Both the position numbers and the translations under genes were made by a program. From NCBI GenBank assembly GCA_016744705.1, contig JADGDU010000030.1, forward strand, positions 1-51,550: DNA of 51,550 bases, written 5' to 3'. The stretch is from Candidatus Krumholzibacteriia bacterium. GTDB taxonomy: Bacteria > Krumholzibacteriota > Krumholzibacteriia > LZORAL124-64-63. Positions 36,701-45,752 of the stretch are shown one piece after another (position 1 is the stretch's first letter; each line of letters starts with the position of its first letter). The notes beneath the pieces were generated by a model that had not been told where the DNA came from, made no database searches, and saw nothing but the letters and a program-made list of their open reading frames with translations.

Positions 36701-39700
36701 GAAATTATGGATCCCCGTTGGTGGCGTTTGCTGCGACCTGACGATGGGAGCCTCAATGTACCTTGGACAGGTGCTTTGGCCGGCGCGGTTGTTTCCCCCG
36801 ATGGTATGACCACCTTTGATTTGCCTGGCCTGGGTCGCGGCAAGGATGATCTTTTGCCCACTTCGGTGGTGGACTCCATCAGTCAGTGGTTCCGCTCGAG
36901 GCCTGCGGATTTTCCTGTTCCAGATGTTCTGCCAGATCCCCTAGCCAATCTTTCCCTGACCACGCCGCAATTGCAATTGCTGGTGGGGGACTCTGGAAAC
37001 TTTTGGGCCCGTATCACTAAATTCATGGCCCGGCAGTGGGACCAGGGCGATCTCGGCTCCTGGGCCCTTCTGGTTTCGGATAAACTTCCTGGCCCCACAG
37101 CTGATCTGGTTGCCAGCAGCTGGACTTCTGGCATTTCGGCTTGGCCACTGGATGCTGAGCCCGGCTTGCCTGGCCCGGTTCTTTGGATCAACCGGGACGA
37201 TTTTGCCAACCCGGCCTTTGTGGAATACTTGAACGCCCATCCACCCACAGTGGTCATGGCCTGTGGTGTGCAGGATTGGTTGCCCAAGCATGATGATGGG
37301 GGCCAAATTGGGGCCCATGCCATGCGTCTCTTGCTGGATTGCAATACCAGACTTCTGGTGTTGCAGGCGGATGAGCTAACGGAGCCATGGAGAAACTTTC
37401 TCCAAGAAACCACTGGTGTGGAACTTGTATCGGAAGCCTCGCCTCAGCCGGGGGATTCCTCAGAATGTGAACCTGTTTTCCCCGGCAGTACCGAATCACT
37501 GCAGAGATTGCGCCAGCTGTTGACTCGTCTGGAGCTTGTTCTTTCGGCTAAAGATGAAGGAATTCAGGACAGCTCCCAAACCATGGTATCTGCGCGGCAA
37601 TTGGTTTCGGCCCGGTGGCTTTCTTGCCTGGCCGGAGTTTCAGAACAGAGCATTCGCCAAGGTGTACGCGTGCTGCGTTGGGCGGGCCGGTTGCAGGGTG
37701 ATTCTCTCAGCGCTTCGGCCGGTCAATTGGATACACCCATGGGCCGACCCATCACCCATGCTTTACTCATCCCCACTCGATTTGCCCAGTTGGAACACCA
37801 GCTGTTGCGACTGGAAGATCAGCTTCCCATTCTTTTGCCCTTATTCCTGGGGCACCATCGGCCAGGATTGTCCACCTGGATTGACCTGGCTTACCCGCCG
37901 GTGGAATGTGAATCACAGGACCTTCTTTTGCTGGATTGCTATCTCTCCATGGTGGCGGCCAGTCCTCAATCCCAACTTGTTTATGATTCGCCCAGCGGAG
38001 GTATGCACACATCCCGCCGACTTCTGGCCTGTGAAGGAAATCCCGTCCAGGTATTGAGTCAATTGGTGGCATCCCTCGGCCAGTTCCGTGATCGGGTAAA
38101 AGAGGTCATGTCCGGAGCGGTGGAAACGGGCAATGGTTATTTGGTAGATACCGGTTTGAGCGATTTGCGTGACGATGAACGTGATTTTCTGGCCACAGGG
38201 GCAGCCATGGGGCTTTGGCGCTGGATGGGACCCATGGATGATAAATCCATGCATCTGGTAGATCTGCTCACTTTGGCGGAAAGTCCTACTGTGCGCTCCC
38301 GGTCATCAGCCTGGAATTTGCTGGAAGCTTTATCCACGGGAGAACCCTCAAAATTTCATGCTCCCTTAGTTACCACCAATTCTGAAGGTGATTCCAGCGA
38401 CGCTTCCTCCGGGTGGGGGTTTGGTGGATTGCGAAACCTCTTGCCGGGCAGCACCCGCCAGGATGCCTTCTCACTGGTTATCCAAAAAATTTCATCTCTG
38501 GTGATACCCGATGGAAAGCAAGGCCACTTGGTGCTGAAAGGCTGTATGGGCAGTGGCCGGCACGAAGCCATCGCCGCTGCTCTCACCGCTTCGGTGGATG
38601 GCCTTGAAGTTACTGTTTATTGTCCGGATACAGAATCAGCAGCTGTGATGTTGGAAGCTGCGGGCCCCCTGGGTGCGCACTTTTTGGGCGATATCCGCAT
38701 TGCTGAAAAAGGCATCACTCCTGCTGCACCACGCACCTTTGATAGTTACCTGGCAAATACACCCAACAGCTTGGTCATCATGTGCGAAGTTCAGAGGTTT
38801 GAAAAGGAAACACGTTACCGCATTGCCCAGATGGGCCGGGGGCGAAAATTGCTGATGACCATCGATCCGGTGGCCAATGTTGAACCTTGGGAAAACCTCT
38901 TTTTGACCATTCCCGGTTCTGAGCAAATTATCGAGTTGAATCAACCCAGAAGATCGGCCCGTAAACTGTGGACTCAGGTCAATGAACTGTTGCCTGAACT
39001 CATGAGGGGCACAGTACCATCGTTGCGAGCGGATAAAGGCTCCATTGTTGCAGACTATGCGGTGAATCTGGACCAATGCCTGGCCCGTTTGGTGCTGGAT
39101 GTTGAATCTCGGGATATTCCCGATCGGCTGCGGTTGATCGGACCTTTGCTATCGGACCTGGATTTCCTGGCCGAATCCATCCGCCAGCGCGGGTGGCTGG
39201 CAATTCCCGAGAATACTCTGGCGCCCCTTCTGCTACCGGGAACCCGTGAACTGTTGGCTGTGGCCACCGACTTGCTGGCCAGAGGCATGACTCATACCCA
39301 GGAAAATGCCGAAGAGGCCGAAGGCCTTCTTTTGACTCCCAGGATGCTTCCTGGAGGAGCAGTGGATCAGTGGGCCAGCTGGTATCAGGACAGTGAGTTG
39401 GACCTGGCCTCGCTGAGCATGGCCGATTTTTTCCATCATCTGGAAACCGAGCCCTGGGCACGGTCCTTTCTTTCTCACCCGGCGGCTTTGGAGAGGATTC
39501 TCAAATTACTCGAAAGCTGGGCCGAGGAATCGGTTGCGGTCTTGGCCGGAACGGCCCTTTGGGAGGCTTGGTGGCTGACAACCCTGGCACATCTGGGAGT
39601 ACCGCTTCCGGATGAACGACGGCCGCTTGTCACGTTGGCTGAGTCATCCAGCCCGGCTGGTATTTTTGCTCCTGGTGGCTTGTATCTCTGTTTGGGCAGC

Positions 39701-39808
39701 GAAAACTGGCGGCAACACTACAACGTTCTGGGCAGGGTTACGGATCAATCCCTCGTCCTGTATAAGGAGCGCTCGCCTCTGGAGAGTGAAGGGCCTGTTC
39801 CGCGGTAG
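33752..39808 (+). CDS. 2018-residue cytoplasmic protein with degenerate helicase-like core, unknown function
   Basis: A single unbroken frame without signal peptide. The N-terminus resembles a TPR-like helical pair (WDLIKTADRLLAEGQFPSAEQHYDVA). By eye it has about 60 Trp (3%). Residues about 1590-1760 look like a degenerate SF1 helicase core: LVLKGCMGSGRHEA in place of Walker A GxxGxGK[ST], VIMCEVQRF in place of the DExQ box, GRGRKLLMTIDP like motif III, and LNQPRRSARKLW like the NYRS motif. The missing Lys and Asp suggest it does not hydrolyse ATP. A second segment near 1165-1235 (PTVVMACGVQDWLP) may be a related decayed fold. No homologous family is recognised. It sits 83 bases before tryptophanase. 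Confidence 0.75.
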   Translation: MTNPEQSSKSYWDLIKTADRLLAEGQFPSAEQHYDVACARRESSPGRVFLTEKISDGLGRFFKRNQTGEEVSQGRWARHREEFRLAFLREGDHIVRRAVHLAELRPEDDAQTNQPILEQALYLVGRSGLFAEEPASAIPLLKGLFRTAKRTGRPFPVDLVRHDLPLTEEDRLWLARRGGELVVEFQEQETMMVGSKQAEEWARVCLQLLNPRYFGQTGRLEEERSWVEAMTADHLLGRAGESVAAYRNYLEEYPAPGERADEARIRMLELLANIDGLHFQVPHYDEALSAMQSAGLSPGSAMAGRYGAALGRMEHRRPDPEPGQTGNYAWASLALESDGRVAAVFWWGDEPRDVAYWRPGEDPAHIRSFLVPCEDRLICAQQSTLSVLAGVWDGVPAPWTVNDFVSALLEVNLPSGGLDPESLLRMGMGETGPWRSGWNPDHGHVQLEPPRRSTLTEAWQGGPAGSSLVAGLLLLAIRTRLATADPCLRGGIRQLARRGDPASSFLYEFLTVGSHVTAEVDATFEPWTLPLLWTRPDPFGWSSQGSAASETTFPSRDSLARPDLGRNDVAIVSTGDPAAVVAAWGDGRQKWRIVLDRLDRLDSLSRVAGGAIGPVTLIPQSGMVHDLDGALALLEQMLTPEQRPTGQVAGLLPLFHWTRLVETHNGDLLDFMQVRPRIHTDTPLYDQYFDLTGELPRTEPRLDEAGRRNDWTNQFSQRVRKAGFVAGMVDSLIPDAARLDSLWGVFEGSDASWVFLDSAAVHWSLLGRESAGIQELHTLMHSRGRRHLSLLTGAIWQRSELEELLGTWLGVFGTAYCVGLTDGRPPRLRLADRGLIPDSKLDPVQALGSQLTYVRQVLDGENGGTILLPGEGCCADFWLDIASGQLELSGNHWHFLSPARRHSELVPGGRMAANVEEIPDASRQTLLVPVLASLEEGESPIALSDSPADWESADRNRRAFLDWRRKLCGLEIASLMAGTWQNVEIMDPRWWRLLRPDDGSLNVPWTGALAGAVVSPDGMTTFDLPGLGRGKDDLLPTSVVDSISQWFRSRPADFPVPDVLPDPLANLSLTTPQLQLLVGDSGNFWARITKFMARQWDQGDLGSWALLVSDKLPGPTADLVASSWTSGISAWPLDAEPGLPGPVLWINRDDFANPAFVEYLNAHPPTVVMACGVQDWLPKHDDGGQIGAHAMRLLLDCNTRLLVLQADELTEPWRNFLQETTGVELVSEASPQPGDSSECEPVFPGSTESLQRLRQLLTRLELVLSAKDEGIQDSSQTMVSARQLVSARWLSCLAGVSEQSIRQGVRVLRWAGRLQGDSLSASAGQLDTPMGRPITHALLIPTRFAQLEHQLLRLEDQLPILLPLFLGHHRPGLSTWIDLAYPPVECESQDLLLLDCYLSMVAASPQSQLVYDSPSGGMHTSRRLLACEGNPVQVLSQLVASLGQFRDRVKEVMSGAVETGNGYLVDTGLSDLRDDERDFLATGAAMGLWRWMGPMDDKSMHLVDLLTLAESPTVRSRSSAWNLLEALSTGEPSKFHAPLVTTNSEGDSSDASSGWGFGGLRNLLPGSTRQDAFSLVIQKISSLVIPDGKQGHLVLKGCMGSGRHEAIAAALTASVDGLEVTVYCPDTESAAVMLEAAGPLGAHFLGDIRIAEKGITPAAPRTFDSYLANTPNSLVIMCEVQRFEKETRYRIAQMGRGRKLLMTIDPVANVEPWENLFLTIPGSEQIIELNQPRRSARKLWTQVNELLPELMRGTVPSLRADKGSIVADYAVNLDQCLARLVLDVESRDIPDRLRLIGPLLSDLDFLAESIRQRGWLAIPENTLAPLLLPGTRELLAVATDLLARGMTHTQENAEEAEGLLLTPRMLPGGAVDQWASWYQDSELDLASLSMADFFHHLETEPWARSFLSHPAALERILKLLESWAEESVAVLAGTALWEAWWLTTLAHLGVPLPDERRPLVTLAESSSPAGIFAPGGLYLCLGSENWRQHYNVLGRVTDQSLVLYKERSPLESEGPVPR

Positions 39809-39891
39809 AAACTCTCTTGTTCCCGCGCAGTTTGAGCACTACTTTTCAACGGTTCAAACACACACCACATTTGACCAGGAGGATCACTGCC

Positions 39892-41292
39892 ATGGATCTG
39901 CCCTTCGAACCCTACCGCATCAAGGTTGTCGAGAAAATTCAGAGGGTCAGCCGGGAAGAACGAGTGCGCCATCTGCGTGAGGCCGGCTACAATGTCTTTA
40001 AGGTGCCCAGTGAGGCTATCTATGTGGATCTTCTGACCGACAGTGGCACCAGCGCCATGAGTGATCAACAGTGGGCTGCCATGATGACGGCCGACGAGGC
40101 TTATGCCTGTAGCACCAGTTATGCAGACTTCGAAAATACAATCCGTGATATTTTTGGATACAAACATGTGATTCCCACTCATCAGGGCCGGGCTGCTGAA
40201 GGCTTGCTATTCAGTGTAGCTGTAGCTGCAGGCGCTGTTATACCCAATAATATCCATTTTGATACCACCCGGGCGAATGTGGAACACGTGGGGGGCATTG
40301 CCCTCGATTGTGTGGCTGATGCCGGGCTCGACCCCATGCTGGAAGCCCCCTTCAAAGGCGATATGTCCCTGACCAAATTGGCGGCAGCTTTTGAAAAATA
40401 CGGCACCGAGCGTATCCCCTTTGTGATGCTGACAATCACCAATAACAGTGGCGGCGGTCAACCCGTGAGCATGGGCAATGCCCGAGAAGTCAGTGCCTTT
40501 TGCAAGAAAATGGGTGTGCCTCTGATTTTCGATGCCTGTCGCTTTGCCGAAAACGCCTGGTTCATCCAGCAGCGTGAAGAAGGCTACGCTGACATGGATA
40601 TCAAGTCTATCTGCCGGGAAATGTTTGCCCTTGGTGAGGGCTGCACTATGAGTGCTAAAAAAGACGCCCTGGTGAACATCGGTGGTTTTGTTTGCATCAA
40701 CGATGATGAACTGGCCATGAACATCACCAACTTGGGTATTTTGCGGGAAGGCTTCCCTACCTATGGTGGAATGGCCGGTCGCGATCTTGCTGCTGTAGCC
40801 CAGGGCCTGCGAGAAGTGATGGATCCCGATTATCTGGCATACCGCATTGGCCAGGTGGCCCGATTGGGTAAGCGCTTGGATGAATTGGGTGTGCCTTATT
40901 TGCGCCCCACCGGGGGGCATGCCGTCTACCTCGATGCACGCAAAGCTCTGCCCCATATTCCACAAGAAGAATTTCCTGCCCAGGTATTCACCGCAGCTCT
41001 CTATCTGGAGGGTGGTGTCAGAGGTGTGGAAATTGGCAGCCTCATGTTTGACCACTTGGATCCGGACACCGGTGAAACTGTTCACCCGGCCATGGAGTTA
41101 GTACGCCTGGCGATACCCCGGCGGGTCTATACTCATACCCAATTGGATTATGTGGCCGAAGTGTGTGCCCAGGTCATGGAAATGGGAGATCGCCTGCGCG
41201 GGTTGGAAATCGTCTGGGAGCCTCCTGCCCTGCGCCATTTCACTGCCAAGCTGAAGCCCGTGGGCGGAGGCAAAATGGTGGCAGAGGCCTGA
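39892..41292 (+). CDS. tnaA: Tryptophanase
   Basis: 466 residues from the ATG with AGGAGG nine bases upstream. The enzyme splits tryptophan to indole, pyruvate and ammonia with PLP. The PLP lysine is in MSAKKDALVNIGG. Three positions that separate it from tyrosine phenol-lyase all point to tryptophanase: HFDTTR (Asp where the lyase has Thr), GVRGVEIG (Ile where the lyase has Arg), and LRHFTA (His where the lyase has Phe). The substrate call is therefore from residues, not just overall similarity. The downstream unknown gene overlaps its stop codon. No tnaC-like leader peptide fits the 83-base gap. Confidence 0.93.
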   Translation: MDLPFEPYRIKVVEKIQRVSREERVRHLREAGYNVFKVPSEAIYVDLLTDSGTSAMSDQQWAAMMTADEAYACSTSYADFENTIRDIFGYKHVIPTHQGRAAEGLLFSVAVAAGAVIPNNIHFDTTRANVEHVGGIALDCVADAGLDPMLEAPFKGDMSLTKLAAAFEKYGTERIPFVMLTITNNSGGGQPVSMGNAREVSAFCKKMGVPLIFDACRFAENAWFIQQREEGYADMDIKSICREMFALGEGCTMSAKKDALVNIGGFVCINDDELAMNITNLGILREGFPTYGGMAGRDLAAVAQGLREVMDPDYLAYRIGQVARLGKRLDELGVPYLRPTGGHAVYLDARKALPHIPQEEFPAQVFTAALYLEGGVRGVEIGSLMFDHLDPDTGETVHPAMELVRLAIPRRVYTHTQLDYVAEVCAQVMEMGDRLRGLEIVWEPPALRHFTAKLKPVGGGKMVAEA

Positions 41293-41948
41293 TGATGGAA
41301 TTGTTCTGCCAGGGCATGGGCGAGGAGCTGTGTGCTCTTGTCCAACCCTGCCTGGAATCGGCTGCCAAATCTTTGGATTTGGCAGCCGATTTTCTTTCGT
41401 TTACCATCGTTATTGACGACCTTCCCGATGCCTCTGAACCTTGGTTACGGCTCGAAAAAATCCACAAGCCGGACAGGAATTTCATAAAGGGCACTCTGTT
41501 TTGTTCAGAGAGTTTCTTCTGCTCGTCCGATCACACCAGTGGCACTGTTTTTCCGCCGGTGGAAATCTGGGATCAAGCCCCGGCTCCCGGCGGGGCCGCC
41601 CCCTTCGATTTGGCTCGATTTTCCTCTTCCCGCACCGAAAATTTTCTGCATCATGAATTGCTGATGGCCCGGGATCTGGTTCGAGGCGAGGTGGTCCCGG
41701 GGGCTATTGCCACCGGCCAGGTGGAGGCTTTTTCCGCCCTTTGGGCCATTTGCATTGACGGCCGATTGTCCCGCATGGGGCTGCCGGGGTTTTCCCAGGC
41801 TGAACGTCGTTCCCGTTTCAGCCGATTGTTCGCCTGCGCGGGCGTCCTACTGCCCGATCACTGGCAAATTTTTCAATCCCTTTGGGATGGAGGGGTGGCG
41901 CAATGGAAGGACGTACAGGCTTCCATTCGTCTTTTGCCTCGTCTGTGA
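41292..41948 (+). CDS. Unknown protein translationally coupled to tnaA
   Basis: 218 residues. The start overlaps the tnaA stop as TGATG (ATG at 41292, a second ATG at 41295), so translation is probably coupled. No domain is recognised. Cys residues cluster near the start (CQGMGEELC) and at FCSESFFCSSDH. The middle is rich in Phe and acidic residues, and the C-terminus is basic with several Trp (DHWQIFQSLWDGGVAQWKD). No signal or membrane segment is visible. Its tight coupling suggests a partner or regulator of tryptophanase activity. Confidence 0.65.
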   Translation: MMELFCQGMGEELCALVQPCLESAAKSLDLAADFLSFTIVIDDLPDASEPWLRLEKIHKPDRNFIKGTLFCSESFFCSSDHTSGTVFPPVEIWDQAPAPGGAAPFDLARFSSSRTENFLHHELLMARDLVRGEVVPGAIATGQVEAFSALWAICIDGRLSRMGLPGFSQAERRSRFSRLFACAGVLLPDHWQIFQSLWDGGVAQWKDVQASIRLLPRL

Positions 41949-41958
41949 GAGGGTTTTT

Positions 41959-41973
41959 GGAGTCCTGGACTCC
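41959..41973. repeat. Short palindrome GGAGTCC-T-GGACTCC
   Basis: Seven-base arms around a single base, 11 bases after the gene coupled to tnaA. The rest of 41949-42233 (285 bases) holds an AT-rich stretch with T8 near 42027 and a CGCTT/AAGCG mini-stem near 42152. No gene or clear promoter is seen in it. Confidence 0.25.
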
Positions 41974-42233
41974 CTGTTTCATTGATTTCTGAAAATCAAC
42001 AGGCAATCATCCTGCGTTTGCATTTGCTTTTTTTTCATTTATGCCCCAATTTCATGTGGTTGTACGGAGATGCTGCCGTCTGTCCAATCCGGGAATCTCA
42101 TTCGCAGAATGTTTCACGGATGACACACAGATTCTTTAGCGATTCTTAAGCGCTTATGCTAAGCGTGTTATTTCAGAGATGTTTTGCAACCCACCAGCAA
42201 AACGTTGAAAGTACCCTTTTGGGAGGTTGGTTC

Positions 42234-43121
42234 ATGTTCGCTGTTTCATCCACGCGTCGTTGGGTCTTTGGTCTTTTGTTGGCCCTGATGGCTGTCACTT
42301 TTATTGGACTTGCTGGTTGCAGCAAAGAGGAAGCTGTAGATCCTTACGTCTACGATTCTCTGCGCCGGATCACCCGCGGCGATACTATGAGCGTGGGCTT
42401 TACTTTTGAGATCGACGCTCCTGAACTGGAGTACGTCAAAGGCGATGTCGCTATCATTCGTGATGGCAACCTCTTGGAATTCCTGGTCGGTAATGACCTG
42501 GAACACACTTACGGCAACATGGCCAAAACCCTGTTGGGCGTGAAAAAGGTTTTCACACCTCAGCCCACCCACTTGGTCATCGAACGCATCAAGCGTAACG
42601 GCATTGTGGAAGCTGATAGCATCCCTCGCCCCACTGGCTATGTCTTGCCTCGACTGCTGCGCTCCGGCGCCATTGATCAGGAAATGGCTGGCGCTCCATT
42701 GCCCAAAATGGGCTGGAAGGTCAAAGACTACGACGAAGCCGTCTCCATTTACATGCCTGAGAACGAAGGCGATGAACTGAAGACCGTCAAGAGTGCTTAT
42801 CTGGACTTCGTTTACCGTCCTCGCATTGGCCTGGCCGATTCTGTGGCTGCCAATCCCAGCGAAAAAGATTTCACCTGGTACGCCATCGGCGAAGAGACCA
42901 GCATGGAATTGGTGGACATCACACCTGGCGCTGTCTTCATGTTGGAATTGCTGCTTGAAAAAGATCTCCCTCTGATCGGTGCTTTCACCGTCACCAGCAT
43001 GGAATCTGAATATCGGGCTCGTAAAGTTGTGCATGAAGGTTTGGGTCATGTCTTGGGCACTATGCGCCTGGAATGGTTCCAATATGCCAACACCTACGTT
43101 GCTGGCTATGACGATAAATAG
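42234..43121 (+). CDS. Lipoprotein of unknown function
   Basis: 295 residues from the ATG with GGGAGG seven bases upstream; an earlier in-frame ATG lies at 42156 without one. The signal (RWVFGLLLALMAVTFIGLAGC) ends in a lipobox with Cys near 26. The rest is mixed alpha/beta with FEIDAPELEYVKGDVAII and WFQYANTYVAGYDDK at the end; no domain is recognised. Strong translation signals and an excellent terminator suggest a well-expressed envelope protein. It is convergent with pfkA and shares its terminator. Confidence 0.75.
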   Translation: MFAVSSTRRWVFGLLLALMAVTFIGLAGCSKEEAVDPYVYDSLRRITRGDTMSVGFTFEIDAPELEYVKGDVAIIRDGNLLEFLVGNDLEHTYGNMAKTLLGVKKVFTPQPTHLVIERIKRNGIVEADSIPRPTGYVLPRLLRSGAIDQEMAGAPLPKMGWKVKDYDEAVSIYMPENEGDELKTVKSAYLDFVYRPRIGLADSVAANPSEKDFTWYAIGEETSMELVDITPGAVFMLELLLEKDLPLIGAFTVTSMESEYRARKVVHEGLGHVLGTMRLEWFQYANTYVAGYDDK

Positions 43122-43140
43122 CAGTTTATAGATTATTAAA

Positions 43141-43171
43141 AAGGCGGCAGGTTTTTACCTGCCGCCTTTTT
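43141..43171. terminator. Bidirectional intrinsic terminator
   Basis: AAGGCGGCAGG (43141-43151) pairs perfectly with CCTGCCGCCTT (43158-43168) around a six-base loop, followed by T's on the plus strand. The A-run before the stem gives a T-run on the minus strand. It serves the lipoprotein gene and the convergent rarA-pfkA operon. Confidence 0.9.
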
Positions 43172-43197
43172 CTTTTCCCCATATCTCAATTCAATTA

Positions 43198-44157
43198 TCA
43201 GACAAGAGTTTCCATCAAACGGGCGTCGCGCAACACCGCTTCAGGTGAAACCTTGCCCTCTTTCTCAAGAGAGGAGGTGGTCAGTTTGTTGGCCACCAGG
43301 CCCACCATGATGCCGTGTTTGCCGGCGAATAATAATTCTGTGGCATGATGCCCCAGTCGGGAAGCCAAGATGCGGTCGTACCCTGAGGGAGCACCTCCGC
43401 GTTGCACATGACCAAGGACGACCATACGCACCCCGCGTTTTAATCTTTCCTGCAGTTCGAAGGTAATGTACGACGCCTTCCCGGCACCTTCGGCCACGAT
43501 GATGATGGCATGATGCTTGCCTCGGGCGTAGCCGTCTTTGATTCGCCGGGCCACGTCGTTGATGTCATAAGGAATTTCTGGCAGCAGCACTTCTTCAGCC
43601 CCGGAAGCGATGGCCGTTTGTGCGGCCAGTAAGCCGTAGTGACGGCCCATGACTTCAATGACGAAAATTCGCCCATGGCTGGTGGCCGTGTCGCGAACTT
43701 TATCCACAGCTTCAATGGCTACGTTTAAGGCTGTATCAAATCCAATGCTGATGTCTGTGTCGGGGATGTCGTTGTCGATGGTCGCGGGTACCCCCACAAC
43801 CGGCAGACCAAATTCCCTGGTCAACTTAGTCGCCCCACGGAAACTGCCGTCTCCACCGATGACCACCATGCCATCCAGCTTGAGTTCATTGATGGTCTTT
43901 GCTACGGGAGCTGTGCCTTCATCGGTGGCAAATTCGGGGTACCGGAAAGTGCGCAGAATACTGCCCCCTTTATCCAGGATGCCACTGACCGAACCAGCGG
44001 TCATGGTTTCATAAGAACCTTCAGCTAATCCCAGCCATCCTTTACGGATTCCAATGACTTCGGCACCATGCTGCCAAGCCGTACGAACCACCGCTCGCAG
44101 GGCTGGATTCATCCCTGCGGCATCACCACCACCGGTCAGAACACCAATTCTTTTCAT
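43198..44157 (-). CDS. pfkA: 6-phosphofructokinase, ATP-dependent
   Basis: 319 residues, the standard length. It phosphorylates fructose-6-phosphate to the 1,6-bisphosphate in glycolysis. Key motifs: LTGGGDAAGMN (nucleotide loop), GGDGS, in which Gly rather than Asp indicates ATP rather than pyrophosphate as donor, PATIDNDI with the catalytic Asp, EVMGRHYG, and LGHVQRGG near the fructose phosphate site. GGAG stands before the ATG, which overlaps the rarA stop by four bases (ATGA). Confidence 0.95.
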   Translation of the reverse strand: MKRIGVLTGGGDAAGMNPALRAVVRTAWQHGAEVIGIRKGWLGLAEGSYETMTAGSVSGILDKGGSILRTFRYPEFATDEGTAPVAKTINELKLDGMVVIGGDGSFRGATKLTREFGLPVVGVPATIDNDIPDTDISIGFDTALNVAIEAVDKVRDTATSHGRIFVIEVMGRHYGLLAAQTAIASGAEEVLLPEIPYDINDVARRIKDGYARGKHHAIIIVAEGAGKASYITFELQERLKRGVRMVVLGHVQRGGAPSGYDRILASRLGHHATELLFAGKHGIMVGLVANKLTTSSLEKEGKVSPEAVLRDARLMETLV

Positions 44158-45563
44158 TTCTTTTCTCCTTCGTCTTCCGGTTTGCTGCCATGCCGTTTTT
44201 GATGCCATTGTTTGATCTGTTGCATACGACGGTCCAGTTCCGATTCAAAACCGCGCCGTCCTGGTTTATAAAAAATACGATCCTGCAAGCTATCCGGCAG
44301 GCAGGTCATTTCAGATATTCCTTCATTACTATCGTGAGCATAGGCGTATCCTTTACCATAGCCCAATCCCTTCATCAATTTAGTGGGAGCATTGCGGATG
44401 TGCAGAGGCACCCCTGGGTTGTATCCCCGTGCCACTTCTTTTTGAACGAGCTTGTAACCTTTGTACAAGGAATTGCTCTTAGGACTGAGGGCCAAATACA
44501 CCACAGCCTGGCTCAAAGCGAGGGCTCCTTCGGGCATGCCGATGAAGTGGATGGCGTCTCGGGCTGCGAGAGTTTGGGGTAAGGCCAGGGGGTCGGCCAA
44601 GCCGATATCCTCGCTGGCAAAACGGACCAGTCTTCTGGCTACATAAAGAGGGTCTTCGCCACCCTCAAGCATGCGGCCAAGCCAATACAATGAGGCCTGC
44701 ACATCACTGTTGCGCATGCTCTTATGCAGGGCAGAAATGATGTTGAAGTGTTCTTCGCCACCCTTGTCATATCGGGCCGCCCGGCTTTGTATGATAGCCC
44801 CAACCTCTTCGGCTGAAAGGGTGGTGCTTGTTTGTTCGTCTGTGGCCTGGACCCGAAAAGCTGAAACCACGGTTTCCAGCAATCCCAGGGCCGCCCGGGC
44901 GTCACCTTCACAAATATCGCTTAACATGGTCAGGGCATCTTCGGTCAAATTCAGGTCCAGGTTTTCAAAACCGCGGGGATCTTCCAGAGCCCGGCGCAAC
45001 AAGACCGTGACATGATCGGGTGCCAGGGGTTGCAGCACAAAAAGACGGGTGCGGGAAATGAGGGCACTGTTCACTTCGAAGGATGGGTTTTCGGTGGTGG
45101 CCCCAATCAGGGTCACATCACCTCTCTCTACCCAGGGTAGTAAAGTGTCTTGTTGGGCCTTGTTAAAACGGTGAATTTCATCCAGGAAGAGAATGGTGCC
45201 TTGTCCTGTGGCCTGCTTTAATTTGGCTGCATCGGCCATGACGGCTTTGAGTTCCTTAGACCCTACCGAAACAGCGCTGTACTCCAAAAATCGGGCATGG
45301 GTGTGTTGGGCTACCAACCGAGCAAGAGTGGTTTTACCACAGCCTGGAGGCCCCCACAGCAAGAGAGACGGCAAGGAATCTCCCTTGAGTAGCAGCCCCA
45401 AGGGGCCTGAGGGACCCAATAAATCATCCTGACCAACCACTTCTTCCAGGGCCTGGGGGCGCATTCGATCGGCAAGGGGGATGCTGGTAGTGCGCAAGGA
45501 ACTGGAGTCCGAGCGGTCTTCTTGGCCTGGGCCATCGGTGTTTTCAAAGAGATCATTTTTCAT
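44154..45563 (-). CDS. rarA: Replication-associated recombination protein A (AAA ATPase)
   Basis: 469 residues. Walker A is [17 protein letters not shown], Walker [18 protein letters not shown], sensor 1 [12 protein letters not shown], with an SRT arginine-finger-like site. The C-terminal half has the MgsA/RarA tetramerisation fold ([34 protein letters not shown]). RarA acts at stalled replication forks and in recombination, as a homotetramer related to clamp loaders. The chosen ATG at 45563 lacks a good ribosome binding site; an upstream in-frame ATG at 45671 is possible but would run across the likely operators. pfkA follows with a four-base overlap, so the two are co-transcribed. Confidence 0.94.
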   Translation of the reverse strand: MKNDLFENTDGPGQEDRSDSSSLRTTSIPLADRMRPQALEEVVGQDDLLGPSGPLGLLLKGDSLPSLLLWGPPGCGKTTLARLVAQHTHARFLEYSAVSVGSKELKAVMADAAKLKQATGQGTILFLDEIHRFNKAQQDTLLPWVERGDVTLIGATTENPSFEVNSALISRTRLFVLQPLAPDHVTVLLRRALEDPRGFENLDLNLTEDALTMLSDICEGDARAALGLLETVVSAFRVQATDEQTSTTLSAEEVGAIIQSRAARYDKGGEEHFNIISALHKSMRNSDVQASLYWLGRMLEGGEDPLYVARRLVRFASEDIGLADPLALPQTLAARDAIHFIGMPEGALALSQAVVYLALSPKSNSLYKGYKLVQKEVARGYNPGVPLHIRNAPTKLMKGLGYGKGYAYAHDSNEGISEMTCLPDSLQDRIFYKPGRRGFESELDRRMQQIKQWHQKRHGSKPEDEGEKK

Positions 45564-45592
45564 GATTGTTAGTTTAACGGGATCTTGAGGTC

Positions 45593-45602
45593 TTGCAAGC
45601 AA
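45593..45602. promoter_or_regulatory. Candidate operator TTGCAAGCAA (site 1)
   Basis: A TTGC-NN-GCAA pseudo-palindrome in the divergent rarA/deoB region. A second copy lies 61 bases away. LacI- and DeoR-type regulators use such spaced pairs, which suits control of a nucleoside operon. The binding protein is unknown. Confidence 0.4.
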
Positions 45603-45653
45603 TGGGTTGAAATTGCCCGGAAAAGGTTCTATTGGGTAACTCGTTTGAGCCAG

Positions 45654-45663
45654 TTGCTTGCAT
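45654..45663. promoter_or_regulatory. Candidate operator TTGCTTGCAT (site 2)
   Basis: Near-copy of site 1 on the opposite strand (TGCAAGCAA and TTGCTTGCA are exact inverted repeats). It lies about 90 bases before deoB. Confidence 0.4.
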
Positions 45664-45713
45664 TTTTTCAACCTTGTCTGATTTTATAGGGATAATATGT
45701 GTTCATTGACGGG

Positions 45714-45726
45714 CCCCCTTAGGGGG
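45714..45726 (+). other. Hairpin in the deoB leader
   Basis: CCCCC and GGGGG flank TTA, 26 bases before the deoB start. No T-run follows, so it may modulate leader structure rather than end transcription. Confidence 0.3.
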
Positions 45727-45752
45727 TGTCTTCATTTCTGAAGGAGTTTTTT

